Assembly: GCA_002690045.1 (NCBI GenBank) | Contig: NZDE01000007.1 | Span: forward strand, 18,387-82,386 | DNA length: 64,000 nucleotides | From: Alphaproteobacteria bacterium | GTDB lineage: Bacteria; Pseudomonadota; Alphaproteobacteria; Micavibrionales; Micavibrionaceae | Reading direction: 5' to 3' | Shown: positions 8,259-17,411 of the stretch, in pieces | How positions within the stretch are numbered: the first letter of the stretch is position 1 | How the letters are laid out: each line of letters starts with the position of its first letter | Made by a program: the position numbers and the translations under genes | The notes under the pieces: model-generated | What the model was told of the DNA's origin: nothing | The model's input: only the letters and a program-made list of their open reading frames with translations | Databases searched by the model: none

Positions 8259-10094
8259 ATGACAAAAACCGCAAAACAAAAACAAAGTAATATTTCCAGC
8301 TTCCCTGCTGAAAACAAGGACGCCGCAGCGGAGCATACATTTTGCGGCCCGCATATGAAACTGCCGCCAATGCCTGTGGCCGAAGATGTGCCGCTGGCTG
8401 ACCGCATGCTGCATGCCGGGATGAGCAAGATTTCCGGTCTGTCTCCGACTTCGCTGGGTCTGGCTTATGCCGATTGGCTGACTCATCTGGCGCTGTCTCC
8501 CGGGCGGCAGGCGGAGCTGGCGCGCAGCGCAGCAGACAGAGCCGCGCTTTTTGCGTCTTTTATCCGTTGTCAGATTTCAGGACATGATCATGCGGAATGT
8601 TGTGCCGAGCCATTGCCGCAGGATCACCGCTTTAAAGGAGAAGATTGGGATGAATGGCCTTACAGCCTCTATAAACAGGCGTATTTGCTGACCGAGCAAT
8701 GGTGGCAGGAAGCCACAGATGTGCGCGGCGTAACTCGGCATCATGAAGCCGTGCTGCCCTTTATGGCGCGGCAAATGCTGGATATGTTCTCACCGCTCAA
8801 TTTCCCGCTGACCAATCCGCATGTTGTCAAAGCCACCACCGAACAAGGCGGGTTTAATTTTTTCAGGGGCGCTCAGAATTTCATGGATGATTGGATGCAG
8901 CAGATAACCGGCCAGCAAGCTGCCGGGATGGAAGACTATAAGGTCGGTGAAAATATAGCTGTGACCAAGGGCAAGGTGGTTTATCAAAACCGCCTCATTG
9001 AGTTGATCCAGTATGCACCGGCCACAAAAGAGGTCTATGCCGAGCCTGTGCTGATCACTCCGGCTTGGATCATGAAATATTACATTCTCGATCTCTCCCC
9101 GGAAAATTCTCTGGTCAAATATCTGGTCGATCAGGGCCATACAGTGTTCATGATTTCATGGAATAATCCCGGCGCTGAAGAGCGCGATCTCGGGTTTGAG
9201 GATTATCTTGAGTTGGGCATTATGGAGGCGCTTAAGGCCATCAAGACAATCGTTCCGGATCAGAAAGTGCATCTGGCGGGCTATTGCCTGGGTGGGACGC
9301 TGGCCGCGATTGCGGCGGCGGCATTGGCGCGGGATGATGGGGATTCCCTAAAATCCCTGACCCTGTTTACCACGCAGGTTGATTTTGAAGAAGCGGGCGA
9401 GCTTTCGATGTTCACTGATGAGAGTCAGCTCGCATGGCTGGAAGACACCATGTGGGAAAAAGGCTATCTGAGCGGCAAGCATATGGCCGGAACCTTCCAG
9501 ATGCTGCGCTCCCGTGATCTCATCTGGTCGCGGGCTGTGGAGAATTATATGCTGGGGGAACGCAGGCCGCCGAATGATTTGATGGCCTGGAATGCCGATG
9601 TCACGCGCATGCCTTATAAGATGCATAGCGAATATTTGCGCAGCCTGTTCCTGAATAACGATCTGGCCGAAGGCCGGTTTGCAATTGAGGGCAAGCCGGT
9701 TGCGCTTACCGATATTCGTGTGCCGGTTTTTGCTGTTTCCACGCAGCGCGATCATGTCGCGCCGTGGCGCTCGGTCTATAAAATACACCTGTTTGCCGAT
9801 ACCGATGTCACCTTTGCTCTAGCCAGCGGCGGGCATAATGCGGGGATCGTCAGCGAACCGGGACATCCACGCCGCACCTACCAGATTGCTACACAAAAGA
9901 ATGCGGACAAGTTTACGCCGCCCGATGAGTGGTGCGCGGAAACGCCCTCCCATGACGGCTCATGGTGGCTGGAATGGCAAAAATGGCTGGCGGGACACTC
10001 CGGCGATAAAGTTAAGCCGCCGTCTATGGGCGCGGCCAAAAAGGGTTACAAGCCTTTGCGTGATGCACCGGGCGACTATGTTTTGATGAAATAA
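8259..10094 (+). CDS. phaC: Polyhydroxyalkanoate synthase (PhaC-like)
   Basis: It polymerises (R)-3-hydroxyacyl-CoA into polyester. The 611-residue protein has the PhaC N-terminal region and an alpha/beta-hydrolase core, with the lipase-box variant GYCLGG near residue 341 (Cys nucleophile). The putative Asp is in STQRDHVAPW near 497 and the His in ASGGHNAGIVSEPG near 525, so the triad is complete. Typical PhaC motifs ending in HPRRTYQ and PPDEW are present. The length fits class I, which works without PhaE. No phaA/phaB thiolase-reductase pair is seen nearby. The upstream MaoC domain could supply monomer. Confidence 0.9.
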   Translation: MTKTAKQKQSNISSFPAENKDAAAEHTFCGPHMKLPPMPVAEDVPLADRMLHAGMSKISGLSPTSLGLAYADWLTHLALSPGRQAELARSAADRAALFASFIRCQISGHDHAECCAEPLPQDHRFKGEDWDEWPYSLYKQAYLLTEQWWQEATDVRGVTRHHEAVLPFMARQMLDMFSPLNFPLTNPHVVKATTEQGGFNFFRGAQNFMDDWMQQITGQQAAGMEDYKVGENIAVTKGKVVYQNRLIELIQYAPATKEVYAEPVLITPAWIMKYYILDLSPENSLVKYLVDQGHTVFMISWNNPGAEERDLGFEDYLELGIMEALKAIKTIVPDQKVHLAGYCLGGTLAAIAAAALARDDGDSLKSLTLFTTQVDFEEAGELSMFTDESQLAWLEDTMWEKGYLSGKHMAGTFQMLRSRDLIWSRAVENYMLGERRPPNDLMAWNADVTRMPYKMHSEYLRSLFLNNDLAEGRFAIEGKPVALTDIRVPVFAVSTQRDHVAPWRSVYKIHLFADTDVTFALASGGHNAGIVSEPGHPRRTYQIATQKNADKFTPPDEWCAETPSHDGSWWLEWQKWLAGHSGDKVKPPSMGAAKKGYKPLRDAPGDYVLMK

Positions 10095-10108
10095 AAAGGA
10101 GAAAAAAC

Positions 10109-10552
10109 ATGCATATAAAAAAAACGTTCAATCCTGAAAAAAATCAGCTGTTTCTGGCGATTTTTTTGACATTATTTCTAGCTTTTTCCTTCCCCGCTTT
10201 GGCGGAGACAGGAGCGGGCACTGAACACGCGCACTCTTCTTCCAAAGCCTATGAATATAGCTGGTTAGAAAAAGTTGAGCCGGAATATGTTTGCATGGTG
10301 AATGACCAGAAATTTCCCAATGTACAAATCCCTGTCGAAGTGAACGGGAAAACCTATTACGGCTGCTGTCAAATGTGTAAAGCCAAACTTGAAAACGTCC
10401 AAGAAATAAGAGAGGGCAGAGATCCGATTAGCGGCGACATTGTTGACAAGGCCATTGCCGTGATTGGTTCGGGGCCTGACGGCGCAGTTTATTATTTTGA
10501 AAACGAACAAAATCTGAAGCTGTTTGATACACAAATGGCTGATCAACAGTAA
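10109..10552 (+). CDS. Secreted TRASH/YHS-like metal-binding protein
   Basis: The 147-residue product has an N-terminal hydrophobic export signal (LFLAIFLTLFLAFSFPALA, about residues 13-31) and a His-containing linker (EHAHSSSKAYEY). It then has a Cys motif in the arrangement YVCMVNDQ...GKTYYGCCQMCKAKL, which resembles the TRASH/YHS class of soft-metal-binding treble-clef modules. The ATG follows AAAAGGAGAAAAAAC. The likely location is the periplasm or outer face of the inner membrane, and a copper-binding role fits the neighbourhood. The family resemblance is by motif only. Confidence 0.75.
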   Translation: MHIKKTFNPEKNQLFLAIFLTLFLAFSFPALAETGAGTEHAHSSSKAYEYSWLEKVEPEYVCMVNDQKFPNVQIPVEVNGKTYYGCCQMCKAKLENVQEIREGRDPISGDIVDKAIAVIGSGPDGAVYYFENEQNLKLFDTQMADQQ

Positions 10553-10573
10553 GGCACAAGAAAGGAAAAAACC

Positions 10574-10849
10574 ATGGACCAATTTACAGGCGATATAGCT
10601 GCCATGCTGGAAATCGCGCTGATCGGCGCGGGGCTGGTAGTGCTGTATTACGCGGGCAAGGAAGGCTCGAAGCTGATGAAGGTTGGCGCGTATGTCATGC
10701 TAATCGGCGGCATTCTGGGGTTGATTTGCACGGGCTACTGGTGGTTCAAATATCACGAGGCCGGTGTTTTTTACAGCCCTGTAAACAAGACCATCCATCT
10801 GATGCAGCATAATGCCGATGATGCTAACCATCATATCTTTCCTGAATAA
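10574..10849 (+). CDS. Small membrane protein of unknown function (91 aa)
   Basis: The ATG at 10574 follows AAGAAAGGAAAAAACC. Two predicted hydrophobic helices cover about residues 9-27 and 36-56 (VGAYVMLIGGILGLICTGYWW), with a His-rich tail (HLMQHNADDANHHIFPE). No family recognised. It sits between the secreted metal-binding gene and nhaA with short gaps, so it is probably co-transcribed. The C-terminal histidines may bind metal; that is conjecture. Confidence 0.75.
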   Translation: MDQFTGDIAAMLEIALIGAGLVVLYYAGKEGSKLMKVGAYVMLIGGILGLICTGYWWFKYHEAGVFYSPVNKTIHLMQHNADDANHHIFPE

Positions 10850-10859
10850 GTGAGGGTTG

Positions 10860-12068
10860 ATGCAAAAGCGTAAACGCCATTTTGCTATAGCGGGTAAAAC
10901 CGCCAGCGCCGATCAGTGGGCCGCGCTCATGATGATCGGCGCGCTCGGCATTGCGTTGCTGTGCGTGAATTCGCCGCTGAAACTCGCTTACGATATTTTT
11001 CACCACACGCCTGTCGTGATCAGTTTCGGGGACTTTATCCTGCAAAAGCCGCTGGTGTTCTGGATTAATGAAGGGTTGATGGCGTTTTTCTTTTTGGCTG
11101 TGACCCTTGAAATCAAGCGCGAGATACTGGACGGCCATCTCTCCGGCACAAGGCAAATACTCCTGCCCGCTTTTGCGGCTTTGGGCGGGATGGTGGTTCC
11201 GGCAGCCTTTTACCTGTTTTTCAACCGGGATAACCCTGAGCTGATGCAGGGCTGGGCCATTCCGACAGCCACCGATATTGCGCTTAGCCTCGGCGTACTC
11301 TCATTACTTGGCAAACGTGTGCCGGTTGAATTGAAACTGTTTCTGGCGGCGCTGGCCATATTTGATGATCTGGGCGGCATTCTGATCATCGCATTATTTT
11401 ATGGCAGCCATCTGACCGTGAGCGTTCTTCTCTTCTCATTGCTCGGCATTGCCGCCTTATTTGTGCTCAACCGTTTCGGTGTCACCCATGCCTCGCTCTA
11501 TATCGTCATGGGCATCGTGTTATGGGCGACCTTTCAGGAATCCGGTATTCACCCGACCATGGCCGGTATGGCAGTCGGATTGGCTCTGCCGCTGCGGCTT
11601 AAAAAATCATGCGCCTATATCCCGCTGCGCTTTGTCGAGGATGGGTTGCATCCGTGGGTGGCGTTTTTCATTGTGCCGCTTTTTGCCTTTTTTAATGCCG
11701 GGATCGTCCTCACCGATATTTCCCCGCATCATCTGGGATCATCGCTTTCGCTGGGCATCATCGCCGGGCTGGTTTTGGGCAAGCCGCTGGGTATTTTTAC
11801 CTTTGCATTTCTGGCGCATCTGTCCGGCTTGGCGCGTCTGGCTGACCATATCAACTGGCGGCAGATCTTTGGTGTAGCGCTTCTGGGCGGGATCGGTTTT
11901 ACCATGGCGCTGTTTTTAAACACGCTGGCTTTTCCCCATAACGGCAATCCGGAAATCGGCAGACTGGCGATCTTGATTGCCTCGCTGATCTCTGCCGTTG
12001 CCGGATATATCTGGCTGCATTTGAGCCTGCCAAAGTCCGAATATAATCCCGTAAAAGTAAGGAGTTAA
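10860..12068 (+). CDS. nhaA: Na+/H+ antiporter NhaA
   Basis: This inner-membrane antiporter exchanges Na+ for H+ to control pH and sodium. The 402 residues match the family length. It shows the GTRQILLPAFAALGGMVVPA segment, TATDIALSLGVLSLLGKRVP and the ion-binding double Asp in AIFDDLGGILIIALFY. The C-terminal half carries GIGFTMALFLNTLAF. I start at the ATG at 10860; a TTG one codon upstream is possible. GAGGG precedes it. It may help pH homeostasis while acetate is made, which is an inference from its neighbours. Confidence 0.93.
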   Translation: MQKRKRHFAIAGKTASADQWAALMMIGALGIALLCVNSPLKLAYDIFHHTPVVISFGDFILQKPLVFWINEGLMAFFFLAVTLEIKREILDGHLSGTRQILLPAFAALGGMVVPAAFYLFFNRDNPELMQGWAIPTATDIALSLGVLSLLGKRVPVELKLFLAALAIFDDLGGILIIALFYGSHLTVSVLLFSLLGIAALFVLNRFGVTHASLYIVMGIVLWATFQESGIHPTMAGMAVGLALPLRLKKSCAYIPLRFVEDGLHPWVAFFIVPLFAFFNAGIVLTDISPHHLGSSLSLGIIAGLVLGKPLGIFTFAFLAHLSGLARLADHINWRQIFGVALLGGIGFTMALFLNTLAFPHNGNPEIGRLAILIASLISAVAGYIWLHLSLPKSEYNPVKVRS

Positions 12069-12072
12069 AAAC

Positions 12073-14523
12073 ATGCAGGATCAATTAACAAGCACGCAGG
12101 AAACGGTTTCAGAAAAAGAGTGGTTTGAGGGCTACGGGGTTATTGCGCATTCTGCCGAAACCCGCAAGCGTATTGCTGAGATGGCGGCAACGCTATCGGC
12201 TGAAAACACCGCCGGGGACGGCGTAGCTTTTTATGATGTGCTGGCGGCGGCAGACCGGATTGCCAATGCGGCAATGTGGCTTGCGGTCAATCAGACTTAT
12301 GCTGCCCATATCTATACTGATGGCCGCGATTTAAAGACGGATGATTTCAAAAAAGACCCGCAAGGCCATCTTGGCGGTTCGCTCAATATGATCCCGGCCT
12401 ATGTCGGATACATGCTAGCCAATGCGCTGACGGGCACAACGCGCAGCTGGGTGATGGGGCAAGGCCATGCCGTGGCGGCCATCGATAGCGTTAATTTATT
12501 GCTCGGCAATATGACGGAGGAACATGCGGCGCGTTATGCTTTAAGTGAAGACGGCTTAACCCGTTTTGCGCGCGATTTTTATTCCTACAGCCTGAATGAA
12601 GACGGAAGACAGGACTCGCCGCTGGGCAGTCATGTCAATCCGCATACGGGCGGCGGGCATTTGGAAGGCGGCTATCTTGGTTTTGCCTCGGTTCAATATG
12701 CGCATATGCCGCTGCCCGGTGAATCTCTGGTGGCGTTCTTAAGTGACGGCGCATTTGAAGAACAACGCGGCGCGGATTGGACACCGCGCTGGTGGCGGGC
12801 TGAGGATTGCGGAGATGTTGTGCCGATCATGATTGCCAATGGCCGCCGCATCGATCAGCGCACCACCATGTCGCAGGAAGGCGGCGTGGAATGGTTTATC
12901 AAGCATCTTGAATTGCACGGGTTTGAACCGCTTGTGTTTGATGGGCGCGATCCGGCGGCTTTTGCCTGGGCGATCTGGCAACAGGAACGTCGCTTGCGCG
13001 AATATGCCGCCAATCTGGACTCGGTTGCGCATTATCATGTGCCGGTGCCCTATGGCATTGCCGTTGCGCCTAAAGGCGCGGGGTTTTACAATGAAGGCAC
13101 GAATTACGCACATAATCTGCCTTTGGTCGATAATCCGCATATCAATGAAGTGGCGGCCAAGCGTTTTAATACTCACGCCAAAAAACTTTATGTGCCTTTT
13201 GCTGAGTTGCAGGACTCTGTTTCCCTGTTTCAACATCACGAGAAATCAGATCGCGTGAAAGAGCGGGAACATCCGGCCGGCAATCGTGATGTCCGCTTAA
13301 AAACCCTTCCTGATCTGAATTTTAAGGCCATCACTTCACAAACAAACGACCCGCAAATTTGGGAAGAGATCAGCCCCATGGATGCGATTGATGAAGGGTT
13401 TTTAAAGACTGTTAAAGCCAATCCGCATCTCAGACCGCGCGTTGGTAACCCCGATGAAATGCTGTCCAACCGTATGGATGATACGCTGGAGGCTTTGGAG
13501 TTTCGCGTAGTGGATGCGGAGGAAGGATTAGAGGAATCTACGCTGGGCAAAGTGATCACAGCGCTCAATGAAGAAGCGGTGGCCGGAGCGGCGTTCGGCA
13601 ATAAAGGCGGCATTAATATGATTGTCACCTATGAGGCGTTCGGCGCCAAGATGTTCGGCGGTGCGCGCCAGGAGGTGATTTTTTCCAAACACCAAAAAGA
13701 TATCGGCAAACCGGCCGGGTGGCTGTCCGTGCCCTTGGTATTGACATCCAACACATGGGAGAACGGCAAGAACGAACTTTCCCACCAGGACCCGTCTTTA
13801 GCGGAAAGTATGCTCTCGGAAACATCCGATATTTCCCGTGTTTTATTTCCGGCTGATTATAACAGCGCCGCTGAAACGCTTGCCCGGCTGTATCAAACGC
13901 AAGGGCAAATCTGGACGCTGGTCATCCCGAAACGCGCAATGCCGGTTTTGTTTTCTGAAGAGGAATCGCAAAAGCTGCTGAATGATGGCGGCATCCAGAT
14001 CAGCTGGGCCGGGCATGAGGCGGATAAAGCCGAGATAGGCCTGGTGGCGATTGGTGCCTATCAGCTGGTCGAAGTTTTAAAAGCCTCTGCGCGTTTGAAA
14101 GAGCGCGATATTGCCCACAGCGTTTCCTATTTGATTGAGCCTGGGCGGTTCCGCACGCCGCGTAATGACGGTGAAGCGGAACATATCGTGCCTGAGGCCG
14201 TGCGTGATGTCATTGTTCCGCCTGCAAGCCGTCATATATTGATGATGAGCCATACCCGCCCGGAAGTGATGCTGGGGACGTTGCAGCCTTTATGGTCTGG
14301 AAAAAGTGTAAAAGCTCTAGGCTTTATCAATCAGGGCGGCACGCTGGATGTTGAAGGCATGCATTTCGTCAATGGCTGCAGCTGGGCGCATATTCTGCGC
14401 GAAACCGCAACGCTGCTCGGCATCAATGAAGAGAATATTTTGAGCGATGAGGAATGTCAGGCTCTGAATGGAACCCGTTCACCGGATGGTGTGATTACAA
14501 AAACAAATAATAAGGAGAGTTAA
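12073..14523 (+). CDS. xfp: Phosphoketolase (xylulose-5-phosphate/fructose-6-phosphate)
   Basis: A thiamine-diphosphate enzyme that splits xylulose 5-phosphate (or fructose 6-phosphate) with phosphate into acetyl phosphate plus an aldose phosphate. The 816-residue product has the family signatures GHLGGSLNMIPAYVGYM near 97, GQGHAVAAIDSVNLLLG near 130, the ThDP region GESLVAFLSDGAFEEQRGAD near 215-235 and SHVNPHTGGGHLEGGYLG. The C-terminal region has QGGTLDVEGMHFVNGCSWAH. It lies 4 bp after nhaA and abuts the beta-CASP gene. Acetate kinase in the same cluster would turn its acetyl phosphate into ATP, and the Pta half of the fusion would give acetyl-CoA. Confidence 0.95.
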   Translation: MQDQLTSTQETVSEKEWFEGYGVIAHSAETRKRIAEMAATLSAENTAGDGVAFYDVLAAADRIANAAMWLAVNQTYAAHIYTDGRDLKTDDFKKDPQGHLGGSLNMIPAYVGYMLANALTGTTRSWVMGQGHAVAAIDSVNLLLGNMTEEHAARYALSEDGLTRFARDFYSYSLNEDGRQDSPLGSHVNPHTGGGHLEGGYLGFASVQYAHMPLPGESLVAFLSDGAFEEQRGADWTPRWWRAEDCGDVVPIMIANGRRIDQRTTMSQEGGVEWFIKHLELHGFEPLVFDGRDPAAFAWAIWQQERRLREYAANLDSVAHYHVPVPYGIAVAPKGAGFYNEGTNYAHNLPLVDNPHINEVAAKRFNTHAKKLYVPFAELQDSVSLFQHHEKSDRVKEREHPAGNRDVRLKTLPDLNFKAITSQTNDPQIWEEISPMDAIDEGFLKTVKANPHLRPRVGNPDEMLSNRMDDTLEALEFRVVDAEEGLEESTLGKVITALNEEAVAGAAFGNKGGINMIVTYEAFGAKMFGGARQEVIFSKHQKDIGKPAGWLSVPLVLTSNTWENGKNELSHQDPSLAESMLSETSDISRVLFPADYNSAAETLARLYQTQGQIWTLVIPKRAMPVLFSEEESQKLLNDGGIQISWAGHEADKAEIGLVAIGAYQLVEVLKASARLKERDIAHSVSYLIEPGRFRTPRNDGEAEHIVPEAVRDVIVPPASRHILMMSHTRPEVMLGTLQPLWSGKSVKALGFINQGGTLDVEGMHFVNGCSWAHILRETATLLGINEENILSDEECQALNGTRSPDGVITKTNNKES

Positions 14524-15891
14524 ATGAAACTAACATTTTTAGGCGCAACCGGCACGGTGACCGGATCGAAATATCTGCTCGAAGACGGCGGCAAAAAGAT
14601 CATGATTGATTGCGGATTGTTTCAGGGGCATAAGGAGCTGCGCCTGCGCAACTGGAAAGGCTTGCCGGTCAATCCGCGCGATATTGATGCCTTGCTCCTG
14701 ACACATGCCCATCTGGATCATAGCGGCTATATCCCCAAGCTGGTCAAGGCGGGGTTTAAAGGCCCGATCTATTGTTCCGAAGCCACGTTTGATCTGTGTA
14801 AAATCCTGCTGCCCGATAGCGGCCATATTCAGGAAGAGGATGCGGAGCGCGCCAACCGTTATCACTATACAAAACATAAACCCGCTCTGCCGCTTTATAA
14901 TGAGAAAGAAGCGCGTGATACATTTCAGTATTTCAAACCGGTTGATTTCGGCCAGCCCTGCAAACTGACTGAGGAGCTTGAATTTACCCTGCACCGCGCC
15001 GGGCATATTCTGGGCGCGGCTTTTGTCCGGATCAGCGATACAGGCGGCACATCTATATTATTTTCCGGCGATATCGGGCGACTTAACGATCCGGTGATGA
15101 AGGCGCCTGCGAAGATTCAAGATGCCGATTATCTGGTTGTTGAATCGACCTATGGCGACCGGCTGCATGACAAGGACGATCCGACCGAGGATATTGAGCG
15201 CATTGTCAATGAAACGGCGGCACGCGGCGGCACCGTTGTCATCCCGGCTTTTGCTGTCGGTCGGGCACAAGCCATCATGTTTTATATTCACAAGCTCAAA
15301 ACCGAAGGGCGCATTCCCTCAAGTCTTCCCGTTTTTCTGGACAGCCCTATGGCAATCAGCGCTTCGGACTTATTGTGCAAGCATTTAAACGATCACCGTA
15401 TGCCGCATGATTTATGTATGGATGTGTGCGGCATTGCCACCTATACCCGCAAGGTCGAAAAATCCAAGGCGATTTATAACAAGAACAACAACATGCCGAA
15501 AATTATTATCTCAGCCAGCGGCATGGCGACAGGCGGACGGGTTCTGCACCATCTCAAACATTATATCGGCGATGAACGCAATACGGTTCTTTTGGCCGGA
15601 TTTCAGGCAGGCGGCACGCGCGGCGACCGGCTGGCACGGGGCGAGAAGGAGATTAAAATCCACGGCCAGATGTTTCCTGTCAAAGCGCAGATCGAGAAGC
15701 TGGACAATATGTCAGCCCATGCTGATTACGGCGAGATCTTGAACTGGATGGAGAATTTTAACAACCCGCCGCGCAAAGTCTTTGTTGTCCACGGTGAAGC
15801 CAGTGCTGCACAAAGTATGAAGGACAGGATCGAGAAAAAATTCGGCTGGCAGGCGGACGTGCCCGAATATGCACAAACGGAGGAGCTTTAA
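14524..15891 (+). CDS. MBL-fold beta-CASP RNase-like hydrolase with RNA specificity domain
   Basis: The 455-residue product opens with GATGTVTGSKYLLE and the zinc motif THAHLDHSGY (HxHxDH) near residue 60. The phosphate-site Asp lies in SGDIGR, and the beta-CASP motifs appear as SASGMATGGRVLHHLKHYI near 335 and SAHADYGEI near 397, with a final VVHGE. This is the family of CPSF-like RNases found in bacteria and archaea, cytoplasmic and two-zinc. ATG starts directly after the phosphoketolase stop, and its own stop overlaps the next ATG. The RNA target is unknown; its position suggests post-transcriptional control linked to this cluster. Confidence 0.92.
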   Translation: MKLTFLGATGTVTGSKYLLEDGGKKIMIDCGLFQGHKELRLRNWKGLPVNPRDIDALLLTHAHLDHSGYIPKLVKAGFKGPIYCSEATFDLCKILLPDSGHIQEEDAERANRYHYTKHKPALPLYNEKEARDTFQYFKPVDFGQPCKLTEELEFTLHRAGHILGAAFVRISDTGGTSILFSGDIGRLNDPVMKAPAKIQDADYLVVESTYGDRLHDKDDPTEDIERIVNETAARGGTVVIPAFAVGRAQAIMFYIHKLKTEGRIPSSLPVFLDSPMAISASDLLCKHLNDHRMPHDLCMDVCGIATYTRKVEKSKAIYNKNNNMPKIIISASGMATGGRVLHHLKHYIGDERNTVLLAGFQAGGTRGDRLARGEKEIKIHGQMFPVKAQIEKLDNMSAHADYGEILNWMENFNNPPRKVFVVHGEASAAQSMKDRIEKKFGWQADVPEYAQTEEL

Positions 15892-17411
15892 TGCAACAGG
15901 ATAGACCAAAACCCATATTGAAACTGCGCCGCCTGGGCATCGACACCTATAAGGAAGCCGTCATTTACATGCGCGAAGATTGCCATGTCTGCCGCGCTGA
16001 AGGCTTTGAGGTGCAAACCCGCGTGCTGGTGAGTTTAAACGGGCAATCTATGATCGCCACGCTGAATATGATCCGGGACGGCCTGTTGAAGCCCGGTGAA
16101 GCGGCTCTGTCGGAATATGCCTGGGCGAAACTGGGGGCAAAAGACGGCGATGATATTCACGTTTCGCACGCCCCGCCTGTGCATTCGCTCAGCCATATGC
16201 GATCCAAAATTTACGGCAATGAATTGCAAGGCGAGCAGCTCCAGTCGATTGTCGATGATATTGTCGCCGGATATTATTCGGATATCCATGTCTCTTCCTT
16301 TCTTACCGCCTGCGCGGGCGGGCGGCTCAATGAGCAAGAGATCGTTCACCTGACCCGTGCTATGGTTGATAGCGGCGATAGGCTGGATTGGGGGCAAGAT
16401 CTGGTTGTCGATAAGCACTGCGTTGGCGGTTTGCCGGGTAACCGGACAACCCCGATTGTGGTGGCGATTGTCGCGGCGCACGGCTTGATCATGCCCAAAA
16501 CATCATCGCGCGCCATTACCTCCCCTGCAGGCACGGCGGATACAATGGAAGTGCTCACCACTGTTGATCTGGATGTGCCGCTCATGCGCAAGGTCGTGGA
16601 GCAGGAACAGGGCTGCGTGGTCTGGGGCGGCTCTGTCTCTTTAAGTCCGGCGGATGATCTGCTGATCCGCGTGGAAAAGGCGCTGGATCTTGATAGCGAA
16701 GGGCAACTTGTGGCTTCTGTTTTGTCCAAGAAAATTGCCGCCGGATCTTCACATGTTTTGATTGATATGCCAGTTGGCCCGACCGCCAAGATCCGCAGCA
16801 TGGATATGGCGGAGGATTTATCACGCTATCTGGAGCAAACAGGCGCGGCGATGGGTGTTGGCGTGCGTGTTCATACCAGTGACGGCAGTCAGCCGGTCGG
16901 GCGCGGTATTGGTCCGGCACTGGAAGCGCGTGATCTGGTGGCTGTTTTGCAAAACACCAAGGATGCACCGCAGGATTTGCGGGAACGAGCGCTGGATCTG
17001 GCCGGACACATTCTGGAGTTTTCGTCGGATGTGAAGAACGGGCAAGGCCGGATATTGGCGGCAGAGCTTTTAAATAGCGGCAAAGCCTGGGCGAAGTTCC
17101 AGGCAATCTGTGATGCCCAGGGCGGTATGAAGGACATACCAAGTGCCAAATATACCCACGTCATTGAAGCGGATAAAGCGGGACAGGTCACAGCCATTGA
17201 TAACCGCCGCATTGCCCGCGTGGCCAAACTGGCCGGGGCGCCTGCCGATAAAGTGGCGGGTGTTGATCTTCATACGCCTGTCGGCACTCATCTTGAAAAA
17301 GGCGCGCCGCTTTTTACCGTCCATGCTCATTCGCCGGGCGAACTTGATTATGCGCTTGGCTATCTCGAAGAGCAGGACGGGATCATAGACATAGAAGGAG
17401 AACCATCATGA
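15891..17411 (+). CDS. AMP phosphorylase / thymidine phosphorylase family protein
   Basis: This 506-residue nucleoside or nucleotide phosphorylase is longer than DeoA (about 440) and matches the archaeal-type AMP phosphorylase length with its extra N-terminal domain (about residues 1-85). The phosphorylase core carries VVDKHCVGGLPGNRTTPIV near 170 and SRAITSPAGTADTMEVLT near 205. It would release base and ribose 1-phosphate or ribose 1,5-bisphosphate. The ATG overlaps the previous stop and the end overlaps prs by 4 bp. No RuBisCO or R15P isomerase is in the window, so an AMP-to-RuBP route is not supported here. A nucleotide-ribose salvage role feeding phosphoketolase is plausible. Confidence 0.88.
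   Translation: MQQDRPKPILKLRRLGIDTYKEAVIYMREDCHVCRAEGFEVQTRVLVSLNGQSMIATLNMIRDGLLKPGEAALSEYAWAKLGAKDGDDIHVSHAPPVHSLSHMRSKIYGNELQGEQLQSIVDDIVAGYYSDIHVSSFLTACAGGRLNEQEIVHLTRAMVDSGDRLDWGQDLVVDKHCVGGLPGNRTTPIVVAIVAAHGLIMPKTSSRAITSPAGTADTMEVLTTVDLDVPLMRKVVEQEQGCVVWGGSVSLSPADDLLIRVEKALDLDSEGQLVASVLSKKIAAGSSHVLIDMPVGPTAKIRSMDMAEDLSRYLEQTGAAMGVGVRVHTSDGSQPVGRGIGPALEARDLVAVLQNTKDAPQDLRERALDLAGHILEFSSDVKNGQGRILAAELLNSGKAWAKFQAICDAQGGMKDIPSAKYTHVIEADKAGQVTAIDNRRIARVAKLAGAPADKVAGVDLHTPVGTHLEKGAPLFTVHAHSPGELDYALGYLEEQDGIIDIEGEPS

Noticed and set aside
16582-17142. Minus-strand ORF of about 186 aa across the phosphorylase gene
   Set aside because: Shadow of a well-supported plus-strand enzyme; composition is Pro/Arg-rich nonsense.
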